From assembly GCF_000163055.2 (NCBI RefSeq), contig NC_022111.1:496001-560000 (forward strand): 64,000 bases of DNA, read 5' to 3'. The position numbers and the translations under genes are program-made. Source of the stretch: Prevotella sp. oral taxon 299 str. F0039. GTDB lineage: Bacteria > Bacteroidota > Bacteroidia > Bacteroidales > Bacteroidaceae. This document shows, piece by piece, positions 57,674 through 64,000 of this stretch. A model generated the notes under the pieces. It saw nothing but the letters and a program-made list of their open reading frames with translations. It was not told the DNA's origin and made no database searches. The stretch's first letter is position 1, and each line of letters starts with the position of its first letter.

Positions 57674-57699
57674 TGTAATATTTTTTGAGGAAAGAAAAG

Positions 57700-58515
57700 A
57701 TGAAAAGATTTAGTTCGTTTATAGCTATTGCAATATTGTTTCTTTGTGTTTATCTGCCTATTCATGCGCAATGCAGTTTTAAGAACACAGCATTTAAAAG
57801 CGGAGAGTTCCTTAGTTACAATATGTATTATAACTGGCAGTTTGTTTGGGTGAAGGCAGGAACAGCCTCGATGTCGTTAGTTCAAAGCCATTATAAAGGT
57901 AATCCAGCCTATAGAGCGGCATTATTGACGAGCGGAAGCGAACAAGCAGATCGTTATTTTGTTCTTCGTGATACTATTCTTTGCTATAGTTCATTAGGCT
58001 TAGAACCTCTATATTTTAGAAAAGGATCACGACATGATAAGCAATATACTGTGGATGAAGTGTTCTATTCGTATGCAAATAATAAGCCGACGCTTAAACA
58101 ACATCGTCAAAGAAGAGATGGAGAGCATGAGTGGAAGACCACAACTTTCAATGAATGTGTTTACGATATGTTGAATATTGTGTTGAGAGCACGTTCTTTT
58201 AATCCAGAAGGATGGAAGTATGGAAACATGATTTCATTTACAATTGCAGATGGAGGACATATCCAAAAAGCTCTTATTAGATATAATGGAAAGAAAGTTA
58301 TCAAAGCAGATAATGGTAAAAAATATCGCTGTTTAGAGCTTTCTTACTTGGAACAAGAGGAAAATAAGAATAAAGAGATTATTCGTTTCTTTGTAACCGA
58401 TGATTCTAACCACGTTCCAATACGTCTGGATATGTTTTTAAAGTTTGGAAGTGCAAAGGCATTTTTAGTGGGAATGAAAGGTGTAAAGAACTCCATAACA
58501 TCAGAAGTACAATAA
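57700..58515 (+). CDS. DUF3108 family exported protein
   Basis: A 271-residue periplasmic protein. The signal peptide MKRFSSFIAIAILFLCVYLP ends near IHA, before QCSFKN. The mature part begins FKSGEFLSYNMYYNWQFVWVKAGTASMSLV, the hallmark of DUF3108. It continues as a beta-rich fold with VPIRLDMFLKFGSAKAFLVGMKG near the end. Function unknown. The ATG at 57700 is preferred to a TTG five codons earlier. It lies 26 bases after the Ig-like lipoprotein and 40 bases before galE. Confidence 0.88.
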   Translation: MKRFSSFIAIAILFLCVYLPIHAQCSFKNTAFKSGEFLSYNMYYNWQFVWVKAGTASMSLVQSHYKGNPAYRAALLTSGSEQADRYFVLRDTILCYSSLGLEPLYFRKGSRHDKQYTVDEVFYSYANNKPTLKQHRQRRDGEHEWKTTTFNECVYDMLNIVLRARSFNPEGWKYGNMISFTIADGGHIQKALIRYNGKKVIKADNGKKYRCLELSYLEQEENKNKEIIRFFVTDDSNHVPIRLDMFLKFGSAKAFLVGMKGVKNSITSEVQ

Positions 58516-58555
58516 AAAATCAAAATAAAGAAATAACAATATAAAATAAACGAAC

Positions 58556-59593
58556 ATGAAACAAACAATTCTAGTAACTGGTGGTACTGGCTTTATTGGT
58601 TCACATACAACTGTAGAACTACAACAAGCTGGTTATAACGTTGTTATTGTTGATAATCTATCCAATTCAAAAGTAGAGGTTCTCAATGGTATAGAAAAGA
58701 TTACTGGCATTCGTCCTGCGTTTGAAGAAGTTGACTTAAAGGACTATGTAGCAGTTGAAAATGTTTTTAAGAAATATCCTAATATTAAGGGAATTATTCA
58801 CTTTGCAGCAAGTAAAGCGGTTGGAGAGAGCGTTGAAAAACCGCTTATGTATTATCGTAATAATATAGATTCTCTTATTAATTTACTTGAATTGATGCCT
58901 AAATATAATGTAAAAGGAATTATCTTCAGTTCTTCTTGTACAGTATATGGACAGCCATCAAAAGAATATTTGCCTGTAACAGAGGAAGCACCAATACAAA
59001 AAGCGATGTCTCCTTATGGCAATACAAAGCAAATAAACGAAGAAATTATATATGATTACATCCATAGTGGCGCCAATATTAAGAGTATTATTTTACGCTA
59101 TTTCAATCCTATTGGAGCGCACCCATCAGCACATATCGGTGAACTTCCAAACGGAGTGCCAATGAACCTTATTCCTTTTGTAACTCAAACAGCTATCGGA
59201 ATCAGAGAAGAATTGAAGGTATTTGGTAACGATTATGATACAGAAGATGGAACATGTATTAGAGATTTTATTTATGTTGTAGACCTTGCAAAGGCTCATG
59301 TTAAAGCTATGGAACGTGTATTAGAGCAAGACAGCGATGCAATAGAATACTTCAATATCGGTACTGGTAAAGGTATTTCAGTTCTTGAAGTATTAAATAC
59401 TTTTGAAGAAGTAACAGGAGTGAAAGTAAATTACAGCTTTGCACCACGTCGAGAAGGTGATATTGAGAAGGTTTGGGGTAATGTAGACCATGCTAATAAA
59501 GTGTTAGGATGGAAGGCAGAAACACCACTTAGAGAAGTATTAGCATCGGCTTGGAAGTGGCAATTGAAGCTTCGTGAAGACGGAATATCATAA
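58556..59593 (+). CDS. galE: UDP-glucose 4-epimerase
   Basis: A 345-residue cytosolic SDR enzyme that interconverts UDP-glucose and UDP-galactose. The NAD-binding VTGGTGFIGSHT is at the N-terminus. The catalytic Ser lies in FSSSCTVYG, and the Tyr and Lys in SPYGNTKQINEE. RYFNPIGAHPSAHIGE and the C-terminal PRREGDIEKVWGN are typical of GalE. It supplies sugars for surface polysaccharides and for galactose use. An aldose 1-epimerase gene lies about 4 kb downstream. Confidence 0.95.
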   Translation: MKQTILVTGGTGFIGSHTTVELQQAGYNVVIVDNLSNSKVEVLNGIEKITGIRPAFEEVDLKDYVAVENVFKKYPNIKGIIHFAASKAVGESVEKPLMYYRNNIDSLINLLELMPKYNVKGIIFSSSCTVYGQPSKEYLPVTEEAPIQKAMSPYGNTKQINEEIIYDYIHSGANIKSIILRYFNPIGAHPSAHIGELPNGVPMNLIPFVTQTAIGIREELKVFGNDYDTEDGTCIRDFIYVVDLAKAHVKAMERVLEQDSDAIEYFNIGTGKGISVLEVLNTFEEVTGVKVNYSFAPRREGDIEKVWGNVDHANKVLGWKAETPLREVLASAWKWQLKLREDGIS

Positions 59594-59711
59594 TCTTTGG
59601 TTATAGAAAGACATCTTCTTAGAGGTTAATATCACTGCTTTTAAATTGTTAAATGCTATTAAACTTATGGCAAATAATGATTTAGAGTGGTAGTATATCG
59701 TTTTTTCTATG

Positions 59712-59719
59712 TACCTTTG
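59712..59719 (+). promoter_or_regulatory. -7 element for rpsP
   Basis: TACCTTTG lies 57 bases before the rpsP ATG. The leader that follows contains a small hairpin (stem 6 bp with one wobble, about 59724-59742). Confidence 0.6.
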
Positions 59720-59776
59720 TACCCGCTGTCACGTGTTGGCAGCATTAATACAAACATATTAAATAAATAAAATTAA

Positions 59777-60307
59777 ATGGCAACAAAAATCAGATTACAG
59801 CGCGGTGGTCGTAAAAGCTATGCTTTTTACAGCATTATTATCGCCGATGCAAGAGCTCCACGTGATGGAAAATTTACTGAAAAGATTGGTACTTACAACC
59901 CTAACACCAATCCTGCAACTATCGATTTGAACTTCGAACGTGCATTATATTGGGTAGAAGCTGGTGCACAACCAACTGATACTGCACGCAACATCCTTAG
60001 CAACGAAGGTGTTTACTTAATGAAACACTTACGTGGTGGTGTTAAGAAGGGTGCTTTCGATGAAGCAACTTGTCAAGCTAAATTTGAAGCTTGGAAGCAA
60101 AATAAGGAAAGCAACACACAAACAATTCGTGATGCAGAAGCTAAAGCTAAGAAAGAATTAGTAGCAAAGAACTTAGAAGCAGAAAAGAAAATCAATGAAG
60201 CTATCGCTAAAAAGGTAGCTGATAAGAAAGCTGCTGCTGAGGCTGCAAATGTAGTTGAAGAACCTGTTGTAGAAGAAACGGCTACAGAAGAAGCAGTTGC
60301 AGAATAA
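59777..60307 (+). CDS. rpsP: 30S ribosomal protein S16 with long charged tail
   Basis: A 176-residue small-subunit ribosomal protein. The core is residues 1 to about 80 ([30 protein letters not shown] shortened; [28 protein letters not shown]). Beyond it is a linker and about 70 residues rich in Ala, Glu and Lys, ending in an acidic stretch ([12 protein letters not shown]). E. coli S16 is 82 residues, so the tail doubles the length, as in other Bacteroidota. It is monocistronic, with promoter and terminator visible. Confidence 0.96.
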   Translation: MATKIRLQRGGRKSYAFYSIIIADARAPRDGKFTEKIGTYNPNTNPATIDLNFERALYWVEAGAQPTDTARNILSNEGVYLMKHLRGGVKKGAFDEATCQAKFEAWKQNKESNTQTIRDAEAKAKKELVAKNLEAEKKINEAIAKKVADKKAAAEAANVVEEPVVEETATEEAVAE

Positions 60308-60336
60308 GAGAAAGATAAAATTTCTTGATTAAAATA

Positions 60337-60383
60337 AAAAGGCTTTAAGGGCAATAACTTAGTTATTTCCTTAAAGCCTTTTG
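60337..60383 (+). terminator. Terminator after rpsP
   Basis: The arms near 60337-60350 and 60369-60382 pair, with a further inner pairing of 60353-60359 with 60361-60367, and end in TTTTG. Confidence 0.85.
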
Positions 60384-60428
60384 TTCTAAATTTATATCAA
60401 TGCGTATATTTTCATAATATGCGATGAG

Positions 60429-60436
60429 TAACTTTG
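60429..60436 (+). promoter_or_regulatory. Possible -7 element for the DUF2807 gene
   Basis: TAACTTTG matches the consensus but lies 143 bases before the ATG at 60580, so a nearer promoter cannot be excluded. Confidence 0.35.
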
Positions 60437-60579
60437 TAAAAGATATCATTTGTAGGTCGTGTCTCATATAGTTTCTTAAGACTATACTATTGTTTTCGAA
60501 ATAAAATGTTAGTTGCTTGCAACTTTTTTTTATTCTCTTTCGTCTAAAGATTGTAATAACCAATAAAATAAGAAAGAAT

Positions 60580-61332
60580 ATGAAAAAAGTAATATTGGCA
60601 GTAATTGCCCTTACTGTGAGCGCATTAACAATGTCTGTTTCAGCGTCAGTTTTACATGACAGAGATGATGTACAAGAAGATAGAAACGTGAAGAATTTCC
60701 ATAAAGTTGTTGTTGAAGGAGGTTATGATGTCCATTATTTACAAGGTAATACTGTTTCTGTAAGACTTGTTGGAGATAAAAAAGAGATTAATAGAGTCTT
60801 AGTTTCATCAGATGGAGCCACGTTAAAGATTAGTAGAAATAAAAGGACTTCTGGTTTATTTTCATTTAAAGATGATGATCTAGATATTTATATCACCTCA
60901 CCAGATCTCACTTCGGTGATAGTAAAAGGTTCTGGAGATTTTAAATCACAAGGAAAAATAGATTCCGATAATCTTTCTTTAACTGTGTTGGGTTCAGGTG
61001 ATATTAGTTTGTATAATGTGATATGCGATAATCTTTATGCGAAAATGAGTGGAAGTGGAGATGTGGAAATCAAACAATTACGTTGTTCTGGAGCTAAATA
61101 TGAACTAGTTGGATCGGGAGATATTAGTGTTCGACAAAGTAATGTACGTGCAACAGATATTTCATTAAAAGGTTCTGGCGAGTTTAAAGGGTACCTTAAA
61201 GATTGTGGAAAGGTTAAATGTAACTTAGTCGGAAGTGGTGATATCAGACTATCAGGAACTGCAGTAAGTTGGGAACAAACCAAACTTGGCACAGGAACGA
61301 TTAATACAACTCAGTTAAGGGTAAATCGATAA
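60580..61332 (+). CDS. DUF2807 (head GIN domain) exported protein
   Basis: A 250-residue exported protein. The signal peptide is MKKVILAVIALTVSALTMSV, with likely cleavage near VSA-SV. The mature part starts FHKVVVEGGYDVHYLQGN and then shows repeating short beta-strands with a Gly-Ser-Gly motif (VKGSGDF, VLGSGDI, MSGSGDV, LVGSGDI, LKGSGEF, LVGSGDI). This is the parallel beta-helix pattern of the family. Function unknown. The ATG at 60580 is chosen because it opens the signal peptide; the frame is open further upstream from a TTG. Confidence 0.9.
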   Translation: MKKVILAVIALTVSALTMSVSASVLHDRDDVQEDRNVKNFHKVVVEGGYDVHYLQGNTVSVRLVGDKKEINRVLVSSDGATLKISRNKRTSGLFSFKDDDLDIYITSPDLTSVIVKGSGDFKSQGKIDSDNLSLTVLGSGDISLYNVICDNLYAKMSGSGDVEIKQLRCSGAKYELVGSGDISVRQSNVRATDISLKGSGEFKGYLKDCGKVKCNLVGSGDIRLSGTAVSWEQTKLGTGTINTTQLRVNR

Positions 61333-61413
61333 TAGGGTAGTACCATTCTAAATATAGTAGAAAAACATTTTTCATTATATAATAGTAAAGTTTTTAAGTT
61401 ATTAATAATGATA

Positions 61414-61453
61414 AGAGGCGATAGCTCTATTGTGAGTTATCGCCTCTCTTTTT
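61414..61453. terminator. Terminator between the DUF2807 and acyl-CoA synthetase genes
   Basis: A stem of 14 bp with one wobble (61414-61427 with 61434-61447) and a 6-base loop, followed by a T-rich tail. It lies between convergent genes. Confidence 0.88.
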
Positions 61454-61494
61454 GTGTCTTTTCCAATCAAATAGTGTGAGCTCGTCAACAGATG

Positions 61495-63153
61495 TTATTT
61501 ATATAGGTAGCGTTTAATACTCTTTTTAGGTGTCTTCTCAAACTCTTCTTCATGTAAAATAATATCCGATACCTTGCTATATCCTGGAATTAGTTCGTTT
61601 AATGTTTGAAGATTTTGGGTCATAACCTTTTGTATGTCGTCTATTGAGAAGCCCATAGATTCAGCCTCTTCCATATCAGGATGCACCAAAGCAACAAGCT
61701 TTTCTTCTCTTTGAAGGACAATACTTTCTCCTACAAGAGCAAGAGAATTAAGTTTATCTTCAATCTCTTCAGGATAGATATTTTGTCCATTCGAACCTAA
61801 AAGCATATTCTTTGAACGACCTTTAATAAAGATATTGCCATCTTTATCCATAATACCAAGGTCACCAGTGTGATACCAACCATCATTGTCTAGGACTTGT
61901 TTTGTAGCTTCTTCGTTCTTGTAATAGCCCAACATAACATTGAGACCTTTAACAAGAATCTCACCTGGTATGCTTTGAGGATCACTACTTTCAATTTCAA
62001 CTTGCATGTGAACAACAGCTTTTCCGCATGAGCCAGGTACGAAAGCATTGTGATCTGCATAAGCAATAATAGGTGCACATTCAGTTGTTCCATATCCAAC
62101 AGTGTAAGGGAAGTTGATCTTATGCAAGAAATGTTCAATCTCTTGATTAAATGCCGCACCACCAACAATTATCTCATAGAAGCGGCCGCCAAAGGCATTC
62201 TTCACCTCTTCACAAATCTTTTGATTTACTTTCTTGCTCACAACTGGCATGTTAAGCAATAGCTTCATCAAATTGTTTTGAATCTTTGGGAATACTTTTT
62301 TACGGATAATTTTTTCAATCACTAATGGAACTGCAATGATAACAGCTGGCTTCACCTCTGCAAATGCTTGTGCTATGATTGCAGGACTAGGTATTCTTGT
62401 TAAGAAATAGATGTGGCATCCTACGAGGAATTCGAATAAGAATTCGAACATCATGCCATACATGTGTGCCATTGGCAAGATGCTTATGATGTTATCGCCA
62501 CGAGAAATCTTATCACCTAATACTCCAGTAGCAAAGTCATAGTTACTCCATAGAGCTCTTGCAGGGATCATTACCCCTTTAGAAAAGCCTGTAGTTCCAC
62601 TTGTATAATTGATAAGCAGAAGTTGTTCTGAACTTTCTTCCTTATAATAATTAACGTGTTCTTGTCTGAAATACTTTGGATATTTTTGCCCAAATATTTC
62701 ATTTAGATGTTCTCTTGCATAAGTAAGTTTATCGCTTCTCGAAACAAGTAGAGAAAAATCAGGAATAAACAAGATACCTTCCAGGTGAGGCATTTCCTCT
62801 TCTTTGATAGTTGGAGCAACCATATCACCCACGAAAAGCAATTTTGATTCACTATGATTCACTATATTATGAACCTGATCAGGCATAAATTCGTGTAAAA
62901 TAGGTACAGCAACAGCACCATAAGTAAGGGTAGCAAGGAATACAACAGCCCAGTTTGAGCTATTTCTTCCGCATATTGCTATCTTGTCACCTTTGTCTAT
63001 TCCACTGTTTTGGAAGATAATATGAAGCTTCTCGATCTTACGAGCTACGTCACGATATTGTAGGGTTGCGCCCTTATAATCTGTTAAAGCATCAAGCTCC
63101 CAATTCTTGATTATTGACTGTTCAATAAGGCTATTAAAACTAGGTATTTCCAT
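61495..63153 (-). CDS. Long-chain acyl-CoA synthetase (AMP-forming)
   Basis: A 552-residue ANL-superfamily enzyme that activates fatty acids as acyl-AMP and then acyl-CoA. Motifs in order: the P-loop LINYTSGTTGFSKGVMIP, the adenine site VGYGTTECAPIIAY, the motif GWYHTGDLGIMDKDG, the hinge KGRSKNMLLGSNGQNIYPEE, and the C-terminal catalytic Lys in TPKKSIKRYLYK. The length and order fit FadD-like ligases of Bacteroidota. It has its own promoter about 136 bases upstream. The exact chain-length preference cannot be read. Polyketide or O-succinylbenzoate ligases are less likely. Confidence 0.92.
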   Translation of the reverse strand: MEIPSFNSLIEQSIIKNWELDALTDYKGATLQYRDVARKIEKLHIIFQNSGIDKGDKIAICGRNSSNWAVVFLATLTYGAVAVPILHEFMPDQVHNIVNHSESKLLFVGDMVAPTIKEEEMPHLEGILFIPDFSLLVSRSDKLTYAREHLNEIFGQKYPKYFRQEHVNYYKEESSEQLLLINYTSGTTGFSKGVMIPARALWSNYDFATGVLGDKISRGDNIISILPMAHMYGMMFEFLFEFLVGCHIYFLTRIPSPAIIAQAFAEVKPAVIIAVPLVIEKIIRKKVFPKIQNNLMKLLLNMPVVSKKVNQKICEEVKNAFGGRFYEIIVGGAAFNQEIEHFLHKINFPYTVGYGTTECAPIIAYADHNAFVPGSCGKAVVHMQVEIESSDPQSIPGEILVKGLNVMLGYYKNEEATKQVLDNDGWYHTGDLGIMDKDGNIFIKGRSKNMLLGSNGQNIYPEEIEDKLNSLALVGESIVLQREEKLVALVHPDMEEAESMGFSIDDIQKVMTQNLQTLNELIPGYSKVSDIILHEEEFEKTPKKSIKRYLYK

Positions 63154-63288
63154 TTTTCTTTGTATTCAAAATCAATATTCAATCTCGTTTTGTATGTTCT
63201 CTTCACTATCACATCTTGATTGTGTTGGCATTCATTCTTTACCTGTTGAAAAACAAAAAAAGATATGCACATTGAAGAGAATTATGTG

Positions 63289-63296
63289 CAAAGATA
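63289..63296 (-). promoter_or_regulatory. -7 element for the acyl-CoA synthetase gene
   Basis: The minus strand reads TATCTTTG, 135 bases before the ATG at 63153. Confidence 0.45.
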
Positions 63297-63535
63297 ATGT
63301 TAATTTATCTGTTAACAAAATTTTTTTCTTCCTTTTATTGTTTATGATACGGGGGCTGATTCAGTATTTTTCTATAATATTGGTGTATTTATAATGAAAA
63401 TGTTTATCAGATTATAATAAAATTAAGGTGTATTCGTCTATGTCCTTTATTTTGAATTGATAGTTAAGCTGTTTTATAGTATTCTTTTTTTATATTTTGC
63501 ACCCTTATTATACCTAAAATAAAACTTTACTTTTA

Positions 63536-63543
63536 TAATTTTG
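63536..63543 (+). promoter_or_regulatory. Possible -7 element for the aldose 1-epimerase gene
   Basis: TAATTTTG lies 241 bases before the ATG at 63785. If used, the leader would be about 240 bases long. Confidence 0.4.
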
Positions 63544-63784
63544 TGTGAAACTACTTTGTAGAAGTAGTCTCTTTAGAGCATTATTAATATTAATGTGTAT
63601 GGCATGCTTCCATTGAATTTGTATAAATACAAGTTAAAAAACTTATTATAAATCATGAGAAGAGGTATTTTATCCTTATAAATTATATGTTTTTAACCTT
63701 TAAGAGGGCGTACTTTTTTAGTAGTTCATTTGTTCTATTCGTTTTTTTTCGTTTATTTTGCATAAATGTTAAGCTAAACAATTT

Positions 63785-64000
63785 ATGATGAACACAACAG
63801 CAAAAGAATATCTTTGTGGTTTAAAACGCTCAGACTTTCAAACCACAATTGACGGCAAAGAGACTGATTTGTTTCTTTTGACTAATGAGAATGGAAACGA
63901 AGTTGCCATAAGCAATTATGGTGGTGCAATTGTTTCTATTATGGTACCCGATAAAAATGGAAATTATGCCAATGTTATTCAGAGTCATGATAGTATCCAA
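63785..64000 (+). CDS. galM: Aldose 1-epimerase (galactose mutarotase), 3' end outside the window
   Basis: The first 72 codons of a gene that runs off the window. The translation contains TDLFLLTNENGNEVAISNYGGAIVSIMVPD (cited here only by its ends, TDLFLL and AIVSIMVPD) with the NYGG motif near residue 46, which is the conserved N-terminal strand of galactose mutarotases. These enzymes convert the beta and alpha anomers of galactose. No signal peptide is visible in the first 30 residues. Two adjacent ATG codons (63785 and 63788) can serve as start. With galE nearby it may serve galactose metabolism. Confidence 0.8.
   Translation, partial: MMNTTAKEYLCGLKRSDFQTTIDGKETDLFLLTNENGNEVAISNYGGAIVSIMVPDKNGNYANVIQSHDSIQ

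Larger units (their letters stand above)
63154..63784. other. Long AT-rich intergenic region between divergent genes
   Basis: These 631 bases are very AT-rich and contain no reading frame I can support and no tRNA-like or repeat structure. Two TAnnTTTG elements are the only clear signals: one for the acyl-CoA synthetase (minus strand) and one on the plus strand at 63536. A 7-bp stem-loop lies near 63553-63571, within the presumed leader of the epimerase gene. Confidence 0.6.

Noticed and set aside
63107..63394. A 95-codon frame overlapping the start of the acyl-CoA synthetase gene
   Set aside because: It overlaps the 5' end of a strong gene on the other strand and continues into AT-rich noncoding DNA; no motif.
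63154..63784. A possible small RNA or tRNA in the long gap
   Set aside because: I found no cloverleaf-like sequence or GC-rich structured region; only two promoter-like elements and a weak stem-loop.

Overview
The window looks like a chromosomal segment of a Bacteroidota bacterium of the order Bacteroidales, most likely Prevotella or a close relative. This is inferred from several things. The DNA is AT-rich and has almost no Shine-Dalgarno sequences. TAnnTTTG promoter (-7) elements recur upstream of genes. The ATP synthase operon has the order atpD-atpC-orf-atpB-E-F-H-A-G. There is a MurF-alanine racemase fusion, a short primary sigma factor, a complete Na+-pumping NQR operon, and families typical of the phylum (FadL-like porin, GH3-like enzyme, DUF2807, DUF3108). 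No rRNA, tRNA, IS element or CRISPR array was recognised.

Layout. 1-6.7 kb, + strand: the end of a surface polysaccharide locus with glycosyltransferases (two GT2, two GT4), an EpsG/Wzy-like polymerase, a hexapeptide acetyltransferase and a membrane acyltransferase. It is closed by a very strong hairpin. 6.8-14.1 kb, - strand: the F1Fo ATP synthase operon. 14.2-16.5 kb, - strand: 6-phosphofructokinase behind an NhaD-type Na+/H+ antiporter. 16.8-20.2 kb: the primary sigma factor and two exported proteins of unknown function. 20.5-24.1 kb, - strand: Tex, a BaiN/HI0933-type flavoprotein, and the decayed tail of a low-molecular-weight protein tyrosine phosphatase. 24.3-31 kb: MurF-Alr, a Cof-type HAD phosphatase, endonuclease III, DUF2461 and a ComEC-like channel. 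31-40.1 kb: PrmA, a Tyr/Trp/Gly-rich exported protein, a FadL-like porin, TrmO and TamB. 40.3-46.2 kb, + strand: nqrABCDEF. 46.3-50.6 kb, - strand: comF, pgk, queC and radA. 50.8-61.3 kb, + strand: an SBP-like lipoprotein, a TPR protein, GH3, an Ig-like lipoprotein, DUF3108, galE, rpsP and a DUF2807 protein. 61.5-64 kb: an AMP-forming acyl-CoA synthetase (- strand), a long AT-rich gap, and the first 72 codons of an aldose 1-epimerase.

How the genes fit together. NQR would build a sodium gradient, NhaD can exchange Na+ for H+, and the ATP synthase c subunit lacks the Na+-binding residues, so ATP synthesis is probably proton-driven. PfkA and Pgk are glycolytic. GalE and the epimerase feed galactose and UDP-sugar metabolism. 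MurF-Alr, TamB, the porin and several lipoproteins belong to the envelope. Most of the window is core housekeeping DNA, and I do not see a convincing new multi-gene system. The most unusual items are the phosphatase remnant, -7 elements lying directly against start codons, an Asp-to-Asn change in PfkA, and several exported proteins of unknown function. Where the longest reading frame opens on TTG or GTG a few codons before a better ATG, the ATG was chosen.
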